A stretch of 64,000 nucleotides of DNA from Chania fonticola_B (GTDB taxonomy: Bacteria > Pseudomonadota > Gammaproteobacteria > Enterobacterales > Enterobacteriaceae). The stretch lies in the NCBI RefSeq assembly GCF_048537545.1, contig NZ_CP183218.1, one strand, 5' to 3'. Every line of letters starts with the position of its first letter. The stretch's first letter is position 1. Both the position numbers and the translations under genes were made by a program. Below the pieces are notes generated by a model. The model was not told the origin of the DNA, searched no databases, and saw only the letters and a list, made by a program, of their open reading frames with translations. This document shows, one piece after another, positions 1 through 8,706 of this stretch.

Positions 1-35
1 GTGCTGCACCATGCCGATAGTCTGTGAGCTAAACA

Positions 36-291
36 CCCCTCACCCTAACCCTCTCCCACAGGGAGAGGGGACCGATCGAGTTCGCTGATTTTTCTGCGCA
101 ATACCCCACCATCCTTTCTTCTTGCGCCCATTTCCCGAAGGTGCTGCTTATTATATCTCTAACAAAGTGTTCGGGATGATTAGACCATTACATTTACTCT
201 TCCAACGAATGTGCCACAGACTGACTTCTGTAACAGACGGCAACGCCTAACTAGCTCCTTCTCCCTGTGGGAGAAGGTTGGGATGAGGGGA
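36..291. repeat. Inverted pair of REP-like palindromic repeats
   Basis: Two copies of a CCCTCACCCTAACCCTCTCC-type repeat lie in opposite orientation at about 36-71 and 255-291. Each contains its own small palindrome around CTCCC-aca-GGGAG. This kind of GC-rich interspersed palindrome is common between genes in enterobacteria. The roughly 180 bases between them are unremarkable and I see no gene in 1-329. The pair could act as a transcript-end structure for acpS, which ends at 330, or be a small composite mobile repeat. Confidence 0.6.
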
Positions 292-329
292 GTAGATTGT
301 CTCCGGCACCTGGCAACCACTCAGGGCAA

Positions 330-710
330 TTACCCCTCGATGATCACCGTAGCACAGGCATAGCGGCGTTCATCCGCCAAAGAAACGTGGATTGATTTGA
401 CCCCCATCTCCTGCGCCAACTCGGCTGCACGTTCATGCAGCCGGATATTGGGTTTACCCAGGCCATCATTGAACACTTCGAACTGATTGAACGCCAGGCC
501 GTTGCGGATGCCGGTGCCGAACGCCTTGGCGGCGGCCTCTTTGACCGCAAAACGTTTCGCCAGGAAGCGTACCGGCTGCTGATGCTGCTGATACACCTCC
601 CATTCGGCCGGGCTTAACACCCGGCGAGCCAGGCGATCGCCGCTGCGTTCCACCACCGCTTCGATACGCGCCATCTCCACGATGTCGGTTCCCAAGCCCA
701 GTACCGCCAT
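330..710 (-). CDS. acpS: Holo-[acyl-carrier-protein] synthase
   Basis: AcpS transfers the 4'-phosphopantetheine arm of coenzyme A to a serine of apo-ACP, making ACP competent for fatty acid synthesis in the cytoplasm. The 126-residue product has the family's usual length, the N-terminal GTDIVEMARIE motif with the metal-binding aspartate, and the FAVKEAAAKAFGTG motif with the catalytic Lys-Glu region. The start codon overlaps the last base of the pdxJ stop codon, so translation is probably coupled. It is the last gene of the lepA-to-acpS run on this strand. Confidence 0.97.
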   Translation of the reverse strand: MAVLGLGTDIVEMARIEAVVERSGDRLARRVLSPAEWEVYQQHQQPVRFLAKRFAVKEAAAKAFGTGIRNGLAFNQFEVFNDGLGKPNIRLHERAAELAQEMGVKSIHVSLADERRYACATVIIEG

Positions 711-1441
711 TAGCGACGCGCTTCCCGCATCAGCAGTTTCATGTCAGCCACCGCCGCCGGTAAACCGCTCATCACCGCCTGGCCAATAATGGCATGGCCG
801 ATATTCAGCTCATGCATCTCTGGCAGCGCGGCGATCGGCTGCACGTTATGATAGGTCAAACCGTGTCCCGCATTCACCTTCAGGCCTTTGCTGGCCGCGT
901 AGGTAGCCGCTTTGGCAATACGCTTGAGCTCGGCTTGCACGGCCAGATCGCCCTGCGCTTCGGCATAGGCACCGGTATGGATCTCGATATAAGGTGCACC
1001 TACGGCTACCGCCGCGTCGATCTGACGGTGATCGGCATCGATAAACAACGAAACCAAAATGCCAGCCTGCGCCAGGCGTTCAACCGCCACGGCCATTTTG
1101 TCCTGCTGCCCGGCCACGTCCAGCCCGCCTTCGGTGGTCACTTCCTGACGCTTTTCCGGCACCAGACAACAAAATTGAGGTTTCAGCTCAATGGCGATAT
1201 CCAGCATTTCATCGGTGACGGCCATTTCCAGGTTCATACGGGTCTGGATGGTTTGGCGCAGGATACGCACGTCGCGGTCGGTGATATGACGGCGATCTTC
1301 ACGCAGGTGAACGGTGATGCCATCGGCCCCCGCCTGCTCGGCAATAAATGCCGCCTGCACCGGATCCGGGTAATTGGTGCCGCGCGCGTTACGTAACGTG
1401 GCAATATGATCGATATTGACGCCCAGCAGTAAATCAGCCAT
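710..1441 (-). CDS. pdxJ: Pyridoxine 5'-phosphate synthase
   Basis: PdxJ condenses 1-deoxyxylulose 5-phosphate with 3-amino-2-oxopropyl phosphate to form pyridoxine 5'-phosphate, the last ring-forming step of vitamin B6 synthesis. The 243-residue product matches the family length and begins with LLGVNIDHIATLRNARGT, the conserved first strand and phosphate-binding region of this TIM barrel. ITVHLREDRRHI and the C-terminal LNIGHAIIGQA segment are also present. It lies 74 bases downstream of recO and overlaps acpS by one base, as in other enterobacteria. Confidence 0.97.
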   Translation of the reverse strand: MADLLLGVNIDHIATLRNARGTNYPDPVQAAFIAEQAGADGITVHLREDRRHITDRDVRILRQTIQTRMNLEMAVTDEMLDIAIELKPQFCCLVPEKRQEVTTEGGLDVAGQQDKMAVAVERLAQAGILVSLFIDADHRQIDAAVAVGAPYIEIHTGAYAEAQGDLAVQAELKRIAKAATYAASKGLKVNAGHGLTYHNVQPIAALPEMHELNIGHAIIGQAVMSGLPAAVADMKLLMREARR

Positions 1442-1515
1442 GACAACCCTCTACTAAGTCATTTTCAGTAGCAGCAGTTTACACGGGCGGGCAAAACGGC
1501 AAAAGCAGAAACCGC

Positions 1516-2247
1516 TTAGGCTTCGTCGACGGGGGTATCGGGTTGTTTACGCACGAACTGGCGAAACAGTTCACGGCTCTTGAGCGGCTTACCGCCGAGA
1601 TAGGGTTTTAGCGCCATGCGGGTAAAGCGCTTGGCTGCACGCAGGGTTTCTGCATCGGGGAATTGGCGTTCATCCAGGGCGCGGAGTTCACGGCCGGTAA
1701 AGCTGTAATGATCCACCACCAGGCTGGCGATAAAGCCTTTTTCTTCCCGATAGCGATAGGTCATGCCATCATCCACCGGCTCACCGCTGCCAGCACAATG
1801 GAGGAAATCCAGCCCGTAACCCAAGTGCCCTAACAGCGCCAATTCGAACTGCCGCAGGGCATGCTCCGGGGAGCTGTCTTCCGCTGCCAGGGCCTGTAAG
1901 CATTGCAGATAATCGAAGAACAATACCGAATAGTTGCCTTCCTGCTCCAGCACCCGTGACAACAGTTCATTCACGTAAAGACCGCTGTAAAGCATCATGC
2001 CGCTGAGGGGTAAACCGAGGGAGACCGCTTCGGCACCGCGCAGCGTTTTAACTTCGCCACGACCGCCCCAGCGTACTAACAGAGGAGTAAAGGGTTGCAA
2101 GCAACCCTTCAGATTGGAACGGCGACTGCGTGCGCCTTTCGCCAGCAAGCGCACCCGCCCATGACCTTCCGTGAACAGGTCCAGCATCAGGCTGGTTTCA
2201 CTAAAGGGCCGCCCATGCAGGACGAAAGCGCGCTCCCAGCCATCCAT
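1516..2247 (-). CDS. recO: DNA repair protein RecO
   Basis: RecO works with RecF and RecR to load RecA on SSB-coated single-stranded DNA and also anneals strands. The 243-residue protein shows the N-terminal OB-fold start (residues 1-80, AFVLHGRPFSETSLMLDLFT) and the helical C-terminal region expected of the family. It follows era with only eight bases between them, which fits the conserved rnc-era-recO operon. Nothing looks truncated. Confidence 0.96.
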   Translation of the reverse strand: MDGWERAFVLHGRPFSETSLMLDLFTEGHGRVRLLAKGARSRRSNLKGCLQPFTPLLVRWGGRGEVKTLRGAEAVSLGLPLSGMMLYSGLYVNELLSRVLEQEGNYSVLFFDYLQCLQALAAEDSSPEHALRQFELALLGHLGYGLDFLHCAGSGEPVDDGMTYRYREEKGFIASLVVDHYSFTGRELRALDERQFPDAETLRAAKRFTRMALKPYLGGKPLKSRELFRQFVRKQPDTPVDEA

Positions 2248-2255
2248 AGGAGGTA

Positions 2256-3164
2256 TTACTTCAGGTCGTCGGTATAGCCCAGGCTACGCAGCGCACGTTC
2301 GTCGTCCGCCCAGCCCGATTTCACTTTCACCCACAGCTCCAGATGCACTTTGGCTTCAAACATCTGTTCCATGTCCTGACGGGCTTCAATACCGATGGTC
2401 TTGATCTTCGAACCTTTGTTGCCGATCACCATCTTCTTCTGGCCTTCACGCTCAACCAGGATCAGACCGTGCACGTCGTAACCACCGCGCTCATTCGGTA
2501 CAAACTGTTCGATCTCGACCGTCACCGAGTAAGGCAGTTCCTCACCCAGGAAACGCATCAGCTTTTCACGGATAATTTCCGACGCCATAAAGCGCTGGGA
2601 ACGGTCAGTAATGTAATCGTCCGGGAAGTGGTGTTCCGCTTCCGGCAACACTTTGCGTGCGATAGCCGCGATAGTGTCCACGTTCATGCCTTTTTCGGCA
2701 GAGATCGGCACCACATCCAGGAAGTTCATCTGCTGGCTGAGGAACGCAATGTGCGGCAACAGCTTGGATTTGTCGGTAACGTTGTCGACCTTGTTGATCG
2801 CCAGCAGAACCGGGCTTTTCAGGCCGCGCAGTTTGTTGACCACCATTTCATCATCGGCAGTCCAGTTGGTGCCTTCCACGACGAAGATCACCAGCTCGAC
2901 GTCGCCGATTGAGCTGCTGGCCGCGCGGTTCATCAAACGGTTGATGGCACGCTTTTCTTCGATATGCAGACCCGGGGTGTCGACGTAAATGGCCTGATAA
3001 GCGCCATCGGTATCGATACCCATAATGCGGTGACGGGTCGTCTGTGGTTTACGCGAGGTGATGGAGACTTTTTGCCCCAGCAGTTGGTTCAGCAACGTGG
3101 ATTTGCCAACGTTGGGACGACCTACGATCGCAATAAAACCGCAGTATTGTTTTTCTTCGCTCAT
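2256..3164 (-). CDS. era: GTPase Era, ribosome assembly factor
   Basis: Era binds GTP and the 3' end of 16S rRNA during maturation of the 30S subunit. Visible GTPase motifs are GRPNVGKST near residue 16 (P-loop), DTPG near residue 62 and NKVD near residue 124. The C-terminal KH RNA-binding domain includes VIGNKGSKIKTIG near residue 246. The length of 302 residues is normal. Its start overlaps the rnc stop by four bases, typical of the coupled rnc-era pair. Confidence 0.98.
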   Translation of the reverse strand: MSEEKQYCGFIAIVGRPNVGKSTLLNQLLGQKVSITSRKPQTTRHRIMGIDTDGAYQAIYVDTPGLHIEEKRAINRLMNRAASSSIGDVELVIFVVEGTNWTADDEMVVNKLRGLKSPVLLAINKVDNVTDKSKLLPHIAFLSQQMNFLDVVPISAEKGMNVDTIAAIARKVLPEAEHHFPDDYITDRSQRFMASEIIREKLMRFLGEELPYSVTVEIEQFVPNERGGYDVHGLILVEREGQKKMVIGNKGSKIKTIGIEARQDMEQMFEAKVHLELWVKVKSGWADDERALRSLGYTDDLK

Positions 3165-3841
3165 TCAAGCTCCAGCTTTTTCAGCGCTTGTTCCGCTGCC
3201 GCCTGCTCGGCTTTACGGCGGCTTGAACCGGTACCCACGACGGGCTCGCTCAAACCACTCACCTGACAGTGGATAGTAAACTCCTGATCGTGCGCCTCAC
3301 CGCGAACCTGCACCACCAGATATGTTGGCAATGGCAGATGACGACCTTGTAAAAACTCCTGCAAACGGGTTTTCGGGTCTTTCTGCTTATCACCGGGGCT
3401 GATTTCGTCCAACCGGCTACGATACCAGTCCAAAATCAGGCGCTCGACGTTTTGAATATCGCTATCCAGGAACACACCGCCAATCAGTGCCTCCACCGTA
3501 TCCGCCAGGATCGACTCGCGGCGGAATCCACCACTTTTCAGCTCGCCCGGCCCAAGACGCAAACATTCGCCCAGGTCGAATTCGCGCGCCATCTCCGCCA
3601 ACGTATTGCCCCGCACCAGCGTGGCACGCATGCGGCTCATGTCTCCTTCGTCTACGCGAGGAAAACGCTGGTAGAGCGCATTGGCGATGACAAAACTAAG
3701 GATCGAATCACCCAGAAACTCGAGACGTTCATTGTGTTTACTGCTGGCGCTACGGTGAGTTAACGCTTGCAGTAAGAGCTCCTGCTGTTGAAAAGTGTAG
3801 CCCAGCTTCCGCTGCAGCCTGTTTATTACGATGGGGTTCAT
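3161..3841 (-). CDS. rnc: Ribonuclease III
   Basis: RNase III cuts double-stranded RNA, processing rRNA precursors and many mRNAs. The signature HNERLEFLGDSIL lies near residues 37-49, with the catalytic acidic residues. A double-stranded-RNA-binding domain occupies about residues 155-226. The length of 226 residues matches the family. It is the first gene of the rnc-era-recO unit. The 226-base gap to lepB contains a perfect 11-bp hairpin described separately. Confidence 0.98.
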   Translation of the reverse strand: MNPIVINRLQRKLGYTFQQQELLLQALTHRSASSKHNERLEFLGDSILSFVIANALYQRFPRVDEGDMSRMRATLVRGNTLAEMAREFDLGECLRLGPGELKSGGFRRESILADTVEALIGGVFLDSDIQNVERLILDWYRSRLDEISPGDKQKDPKTRLQEFLQGRHLPLPTYLVVQVRGEAHDQEFTIHCQVSGLSEPVVGTGSSRRKAEQAAAEQALKKLELE

Positions 3842-4029
3842 GAGTTACCAATAGATCAAGAATGCGTCAAAAACTTGCAGCATACGGAACAGGCCTGCTT
3901 TGCCAAAAGCCAATCCAAAGCTGTTTCGTTTGCAGTGGCGCCCAAAAGGGGCCAACTTTTATCGCTCGAGGGGCTATTCTACAACGAGTGGAAATATATT
4001 GCTGCGTTTATATAGACCCATTGCCTGTC

Positions 4030-4056
4030 AAACTGCAGCCTAATTGGCTGCAGTTT
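4030..4056 (-). terminator. Perfect hairpin between lepB and rnc
   Basis: AAACTGCAGCC (4030-4040) pairs perfectly with GGCTGCAGTTT (4046-4056) around a five-base loop, just downstream of the lepB stop codon. It could be a terminator or attenuator for lepA-lepB, or an RNase III-sensitive structure in the rnc leader. No long U run follows on the minus strand, so efficient termination is uncertain. Confidence 0.5.
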
Positions 4057-4067
4057 GTAAAACGCTA

Positions 4068-5045
4068 TTAGTGAATACCACCGATACGGCTCAATCTGAC
4101 GCCCGTTGGCCATTCACCTTCCTGCTTTTCAAAACTCATCCAGATCGCCGTGGCTTTACCTACCAGATTCTTCTCAGGCACGAATCCCCAATAACGGCTG
4201 TCTGCACTATTATCGCGGTTATCGCCCATCATGAAGTAATGGCCGGCCGGTACTACCCACTCGCCCAACTGTTGGCCTGGCTGCTGATAGTAAGCGCCGA
4301 CCTGATCTTGTGCGCCGGGCACAGTCAGAATACGGTGAGTTACGTTGCCCAGAGTTTCCTTGCGCTCACCAAGGCGAATACCGCCCTGTGGCACATTATC
4401 CGTCAGAGGGATCTGGAAGAAACCGTTGCTGGTTTCGCCCATGCCGCTGCGGGTAAACATCTGCACAAAATCGCTCGGTTGCATATCGCTGTAGGTGACC
4501 GCCAATGCGGTATCACACGCCTGGCCACTATTACAGGACTCTTGCACCGTCACGCGCTTATTCACCGGATCATAGGTCACGCGATCGCCAGGTACGCCAA
4601 TCACGCGCTTGATATAATCCAGTTTGGTATCGCGCGGATATTTAAATACCGCAATATCACCGCGCTTGGGATGACCGGTTTCAATTAGCGTAGTCTGGGT
4701 GATCGGATCCTTTACGCCGTAGGCAAATTTTTCCACCAGAATGAAATCACCAATCAACAGCGTCGGCATCATTGAGCCTGAAGGGATCTGGAACGGTTCG
4801 TAAATAAACGAACGCACCACAAACACCAACAGCAATACCGGGAACACCGAAGCCCCGGTTTCAACCCACCCCGGCTGCCTTGCCACTTTCGCCAAGGCCG
4901 CTTCGTCGACCGTTCCGGCCGCCTGTGCATTGACCGCCGCGATTTTCGCCCGGCGTGCCGGCGCCCATTTAAAGCGCTCAAAGCACCAGATGATCCCGGT
5001 CACCAAAGTGGCAATCGCCAGGATCAAGGCAAACATATTCGCCAT
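4068..5045 (-). CDS. lepB: Signal peptidase I
   Basis: LepB is the inner-membrane serine protease that removes signal peptides from Sec and Tat substrates. Transmembrane segments lie at about residues 3-20 and 63-85. The catalytic serine is in IPSGSMMPTLLIGDF (near residue 92), the catalytic lysine is in LDYIKRVIG, and the box GDNRDNSADSRYWGFVP is near the C-terminus. The length of 325 residues is normal. It lies 31 bases downstream of lepA, its usual operon partner. Confidence 0.98.
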   Translation of the reverse strand: MANMFALILAIATLVTGIIWCFERFKWAPARRAKIAAVNAQAAGTVDEAALAKVARQPGWVETGASVFPVLLLVFVVRSFIYEPFQIPSGSMMPTLLIGDFILVEKFAYGVKDPITQTTLIETGHPKRGDIAVFKYPRDTKLDYIKRVIGVPGDRVTYDPVNKRVTVQESCNSGQACDTALAVTYSDMQPSDFVQMFTRSGMGETSNGFFQIPLTDNVPQGGIRLGERKETLGNVTHRILTVPGAQDQVGAYYQQPGQQLGEWVVPAGHYFMMGDNRDNSADSRYWGFVPEKNLVGKATAIWMSFEKQEGEWPTGVRLSRIGGIH

Positions 5046-5076
5046 GCAAACTCCCTAGTTACGCGAGCTTTCGCTC

Positions 5077-6876
5077 TTACTTACCGTCTTTACCCACGTG
5101 CAGAATGGCCAGGAACGCTTCCTGCGGCAACTCAACGTTACCCACCTGCTTCATGCGTTTTTTACCGTCTTTCTGCTTCTGCAGCAGCTTCTTCTTACGG
5201 CTGACGTCGCCGCCGTAGCACTTGGCCAACACGTTTTTACGTAGCTGTTTCACCGTAGAACGAGCGATGATATGCGTGCCGATCGCCGCCTGGATAGCAA
5301 TATCAAATTGCTGGCGTGGGATCAGCTCTTTCATTTTCTCGACCAGTTCACGGCCACGATACTGTGCGTTATCACGGTGAGTGATCAGCGCCAGCGCATC
5401 TACGCGTTCGTTGTTGATCAACACGTCAACGCGCACCATGTCCGAGGCCTGGAAACGTTTGAAGTTATAATCCAGTGACGCGTAACCGCGCGAGGTAGAT
5501 TTCAAACGGTCAAAGAAGTCTAGCACCACTTCGGCCATTGGAATTTCGTAGGTCAGCGCCACCTGGTTACCGTGGTAAACCATGTTGGTCTGTACGCCAC
5601 GCTTCTCGATACACAGCGTGATCACGTTGCCCAGATATTCCTGCGGCATCAGCATGTGACACTCTGCAATCGGCTCACGCAGTTCAGCGATGTTATTCAA
5701 CGGCGGCAGCTTGGAAGGGCTGTCGACGTAGATGGTTTCATTGCCGGTGGTTTCGACTTCATACACTACTGTAGGTGCCGTAGTGATCAGCTCCAGATCG
5801 TATTCACGCTCCAGACGCTCCTGAATGATCTCCATGTGCAGCAGACCCAGGAAGCCACAGCGGAAACCAAAGCCCAACGCGGTAGAGCTTTCTGGTTCAT
5901 AGAACAGGGAGGCATCGTTCAGGCTCAGCTTGCCCAGCGCATCGCGGAAGGCTTCATAATCGTCGGAACTGATCGGGAACAGGCCGGCATACACCTGTGG
6001 CTTCACTTTTTTGAAGCCTGGCAGCATTTTATCTGCCGGCTGGCGAGCCAGCGTCAAGGTATCGCCCACTGGCGCGCCGAGGATATCTTTAATGGCGCAG
6101 ACCAACCAGCCCACTTCGCCACAGTTCAGCACGTCGCGATCGACACGTTTCGGGGTGAAGATCCCCAGGCGGTCGGCGTTATAAGTTTGGCCGGTGCTCA
6201 TGACCTTAACTTTATCGCCCTTGCGCAGGGTGCCGTTTTTCACGCGGATCAGGGAGACAACGCCAAGGTAGTTATCAAACCAGGAATCGATGATCAGCGC
6301 CTGCAACGGGGCATCCGCATCACCTTCTGGTGGCGGGATATCACGTACCAGACGCTCCAGCACGTCTGGTACGCCAACGCCGGTTTTTGCCGAGCAGCGT
6401 ACCGCGTCAGTCGCATCAATGCCCACGATATCTTCGATTTCCTGTGCGGCGCGATCCGGATCGGCGGCTGGCAGGTCAATCTTGTTCAACACCGGCACCA
6501 CTTCAAGATCCATGTCCAGTGCGGTATAGCAGTTGGCCAAGGTCTGGGCTTCTACGCCCTGCCCGGCATCCACCACCAGCAATGCGCCTTCACAGGCGGC
6601 CAGTGAGCGGGAAACCTCATAGGAGAAGTCAACGTGCCCAGGGGTGTCGATAAAGTTGAGGTGGTAAACCTGCCCATCATTGGCTTTATAGTCGAGCGTT
6701 ACGCTCTGCGCTTTGATGGTAATACCACGCTCACGTTCCAGATCCATAGAATCCAGCACCTGTGCAGCCATTTCACGTTCGGTCAGGCCGCCGCAGATTT
6801 GGATAATACGGTCAGACAGCGTCGACTTACCGTGGTCAATATGGGCAATGATAGAAAAATTTCTTATGTGTTTCAT
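5077..6876 (-). CDS. lepA: Elongation factor 4 (LepA), ribosome-back-translocating GTPase
   Basis: LepA is a translational GTPase that acts on stalled or improperly translocated ribosomes and during 30S assembly. The 599-residue product has IIAHIDHGKSTLSDR (P-loop), DTPGHVDF and NKIDLP, then EF-G-like domains, and the LepA-specific C-terminal domain ending in a lysine-rich stretch (SRKKKLLQKQKDGKKR). The start at MKHIRNFSIIAHIDHG is canonical. It heads the lepA-lepB operon. Confidence 0.98.
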   Translation of the reverse strand: MKHIRNFSIIAHIDHGKSTLSDRIIQICGGLTEREMAAQVLDSMDLERERGITIKAQSVTLDYKANDGQVYHLNFIDTPGHVDFSYEVSRSLAACEGALLVVDAGQGVEAQTLANCYTALDMDLEVVPVLNKIDLPAADPDRAAQEIEDIVGIDATDAVRCSAKTGVGVPDVLERLVRDIPPPEGDADAPLQALIIDSWFDNYLGVVSLIRVKNGTLRKGDKVKVMSTGQTYNADRLGIFTPKRVDRDVLNCGEVGWLVCAIKDILGAPVGDTLTLARQPADKMLPGFKKVKPQVYAGLFPISSDDYEAFRDALGKLSLNDASLFYEPESSTALGFGFRCGFLGLLHMEIIQERLEREYDLELITTAPTVVYEVETTGNETIYVDSPSKLPPLNNIAELREPIAECHMLMPQEYLGNVITLCIEKRGVQTNMVYHGNQVALTYEIPMAEVVLDFFDRLKSTSRGYASLDYNFKRFQASDMVRVDVLINNERVDALALITHRDNAQYRGRELVEKMKELIPRQQFDIAIQAAIGTHIIARSTVKQLRKNVLAKCYGGDVSRKKKLLQKQKDGKKRMKQVGNVELPQEAFLAILHVGKDGK

Positions 6877-7408
6877 TTAATTAGTTTTTCTGCCTTGGTA
6901 TTTCTGAATTACTCGCCTATGGAACCCGCATGGACATAAAGCGACAGTGAATGGGTCGGCTATTTTTCGCCTGAATCGCAGCATTCTACATGCCACAACA
7001 CTGAAAACCTAGCAATCGGTGTCGGGAAGCTATTCGATTATACGTAGTTTAGTGTTACAACGCGCCGCAGTTGATGAAAGCAGATATTAACGCGGCGAAG
7101 GCCTGATAAAAATTGTGGGTTAATTGCGCCAATCCTGTTGGCCAGACACTATTTACCCGGTGATAATACATATTACGCGATTACGCAATAAACCCAATCT
7201 TAATTTTTTAATAAATAATATTTTTATCAATAACTTACAGTTAAATCACAACGCAACCGCTTTAGGATAAACCTGATATACGCTCCTTTGCCCCTCGGTT
7301 ACAAGTGGCAAGAACTTTGGATAAAAACAGACTTCAGGGCACTACGACATCGGCAAGCCCACCAGAGTTCACCAGCATCTCCTCTGAACATTGATTGGAA
7401 GGTTTATC
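6877..7408. other. Gene-free AT-rich stretch upstream of lepA and of an orphan membrane gene
   Basis: No convincing ORF lies in this 532-base divergent spacer between lepA (minus) and the membrane protein at 7409 (plus). The part from about 7150 to 7260 is very AT-rich and presumably holds promoters for both directions. I could not identify a high-scoring regulator site. Confidence 0.4.
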
Positions 7409-8233
7409 ATGATCGATAAAGGGCAAATGCTGAGCCGGCACGATTTTTCCAAGGTCAACTGGGGCATTTTGGCAGCGGTAACTCTGCTGTTCACACTCGG
7501 TGCGGCGCTGTTATTAATGCCGTTATTGAGCAACATGGAAGATCCTCACGTTCTGGCCTTACTGCAAGCCGGCGCGGCTACCATTCTGTTAGGCACGACT
7601 TTGTTGGCATTGCGCCATTATCTGCGGCCAATGCTGACCTATCGCCTGTATGAGCACGGCGTGCGCGTGCTGGATCACCACAGTCATAAAGAACGGTTTA
7701 TTGCGTTTGAAAAGATTGCCGATATCTACCATTCTCGCGGCAGCAGGGTGCTTGGCGGGCTGAACGACAATATGGCGTTTCGCACCTCGGAGGCGGGGTT
7801 CTGGTACAGCATCAAGAGCAATATCTCTCACTCCCGGCAGCTGATTGAAACCCTGATCCAGCAACAGATCCAGCAACGCGGCCCGCTGGCATTAAATTCG
7901 CTTTATCAGGGGGAAATATTGACCTTCGGCTATCTCATTAGCGGTAGGGGCTGGCTTGGTTCGTGGCAAGAGAAGCCGACTCAAACATTACGGCTTAGCG
8001 CTACGACGCTGAGTATCGCCCAGGCGCAGGTTCAGATCGAAAAGATCCACCGGCTGGAAAGCAATATGCAGCGAGGCACCCTTCGTTTGCTGGATCTACA
8101 AGGTAATGAGCTGTTTTCGCTGGGTTATGACTCGCTGTTCAGCGCCGATCTGTTTATTGCGCTGATGGAGCATATGATCAACAACCGCATCCCCGCCTAT
8201 AACAACCCGGCGATGACGCGGCCGCCGTATTAA
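7409..8233 (+). CDS. Inner-membrane protein of unknown function
   Basis: I do not recognise this 274-residue protein. Two adjacent hydrophobic segments lie at about residues 17-40 and 49-65 (ILAAVTLLFTLGAALLLMPLL, then ALLQAGAATILLGTTLLAL). A soluble, mixed alpha/beta-looking C-terminal part of about 200 residues follows and lacks obvious catalytic motifs. The ATG at 7409 is preferred because GGAAGG sits seven bases upstream; an in-frame TTG at 7391 would precede that site. The gene converges on rseC, and the two stop codons overlap. Confidence 0.75.
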   Translation: MIDKGQMLSRHDFSKVNWGILAAVTLLFTLGAALLLMPLLSNMEDPHVLALLQAGAATILLGTTLLALRHYLRPMLTYRLYEHGVRVLDHHSHKERFIAFEKIADIYHSRGSRVLGGLNDNMAFRTSEAGFWYSIKSNISHSRQLIETLIQQQIQQRGPLALNSLYQGEILTFGYLISGRGWLGSWQEKPTQTLRLSATTLSIAQAQVQIEKIHRLESNMQRGTLRLLDLQGNELFSLGYDSLFSADLFIALMEHMINNRIPAYNNPAMTRPPY

Positions 8234-8706
8234 ATCGGGGATTCGGTTTCAGTATTCAACCGCAAGGCACCGGGCGGCAAACCGATTTGTAGCACCACGG
8301 GTTGATAATTGGCCTGTTCGCCGAGGCGTTTTGCCAATGCGCGTGCGATCAGGAAAGCGAGGCAGCCCCCTAAAATCCCACCGAGTGCCGCCGCAGCGTC
8401 ACTGCCCAACCACCATTGCAGCAGGCCACCGCCTAGCATCATGCCTAATAACGGGGTCAGATAGACCAGCATCGCCGAGCGCAACAGGCTGCCTTCGGCG
8501 ATACCGACTTCGACGCGCTGGCCGGGTTCCAGAGGCTGGGCGATTGCCACCTGCAGGTGATGTTCACTTTCAGGCACCAGTTCGTCGAACGCGCGAGCAC
8601 CGCAGCCAGAACGTGCGGTACAGCTGCCACAGCCGGCTTTAGGCTCACAACGCAGCTGTGCCACACCCTGTTGCCACGAGATCACCGTGGCCCACTCTTT
8701 CATCAT
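8230..8706 (-). CDS. rseC: SoxR-reducing system protein RseC
   Basis: RseC is an inner-membrane protein of the rpoE operon, linked to reduction of the SoxR iron-sulfur cluster. The 158-residue product has an N-terminal cysteine cluster (CEPKAGCGSCTARSGCGA, residues 20-37) and two transmembrane segments at about residues 77-100 and 105-122. It overlaps rseB by four bases and is the last gene of the rpoE-rseA-rseB-rseC operon. Confidence 0.95.
   Translation of the reverse strand: MMKEWATVISWQQGVAQLRCEPKAGCGSCTARSGCGARAFDELVPESEHHLQVAIAQPLEPGQRVEVGIAEGSLLRSAMLVYLTPLLGMMLGGGLLQWWLGSDAAAALGGILGGCLAFLIARALAKRLGEQANYQPVVLQIGLPPGALRLNTETESPI

Noticed and set aside
794..1396. Long antisense ORF opposite pdxJ, and similar ones opposite lepA, era, nadB and J
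   Set aside because: They mirror high-GC codon structure of real genes and have no ribosome site or family motif.
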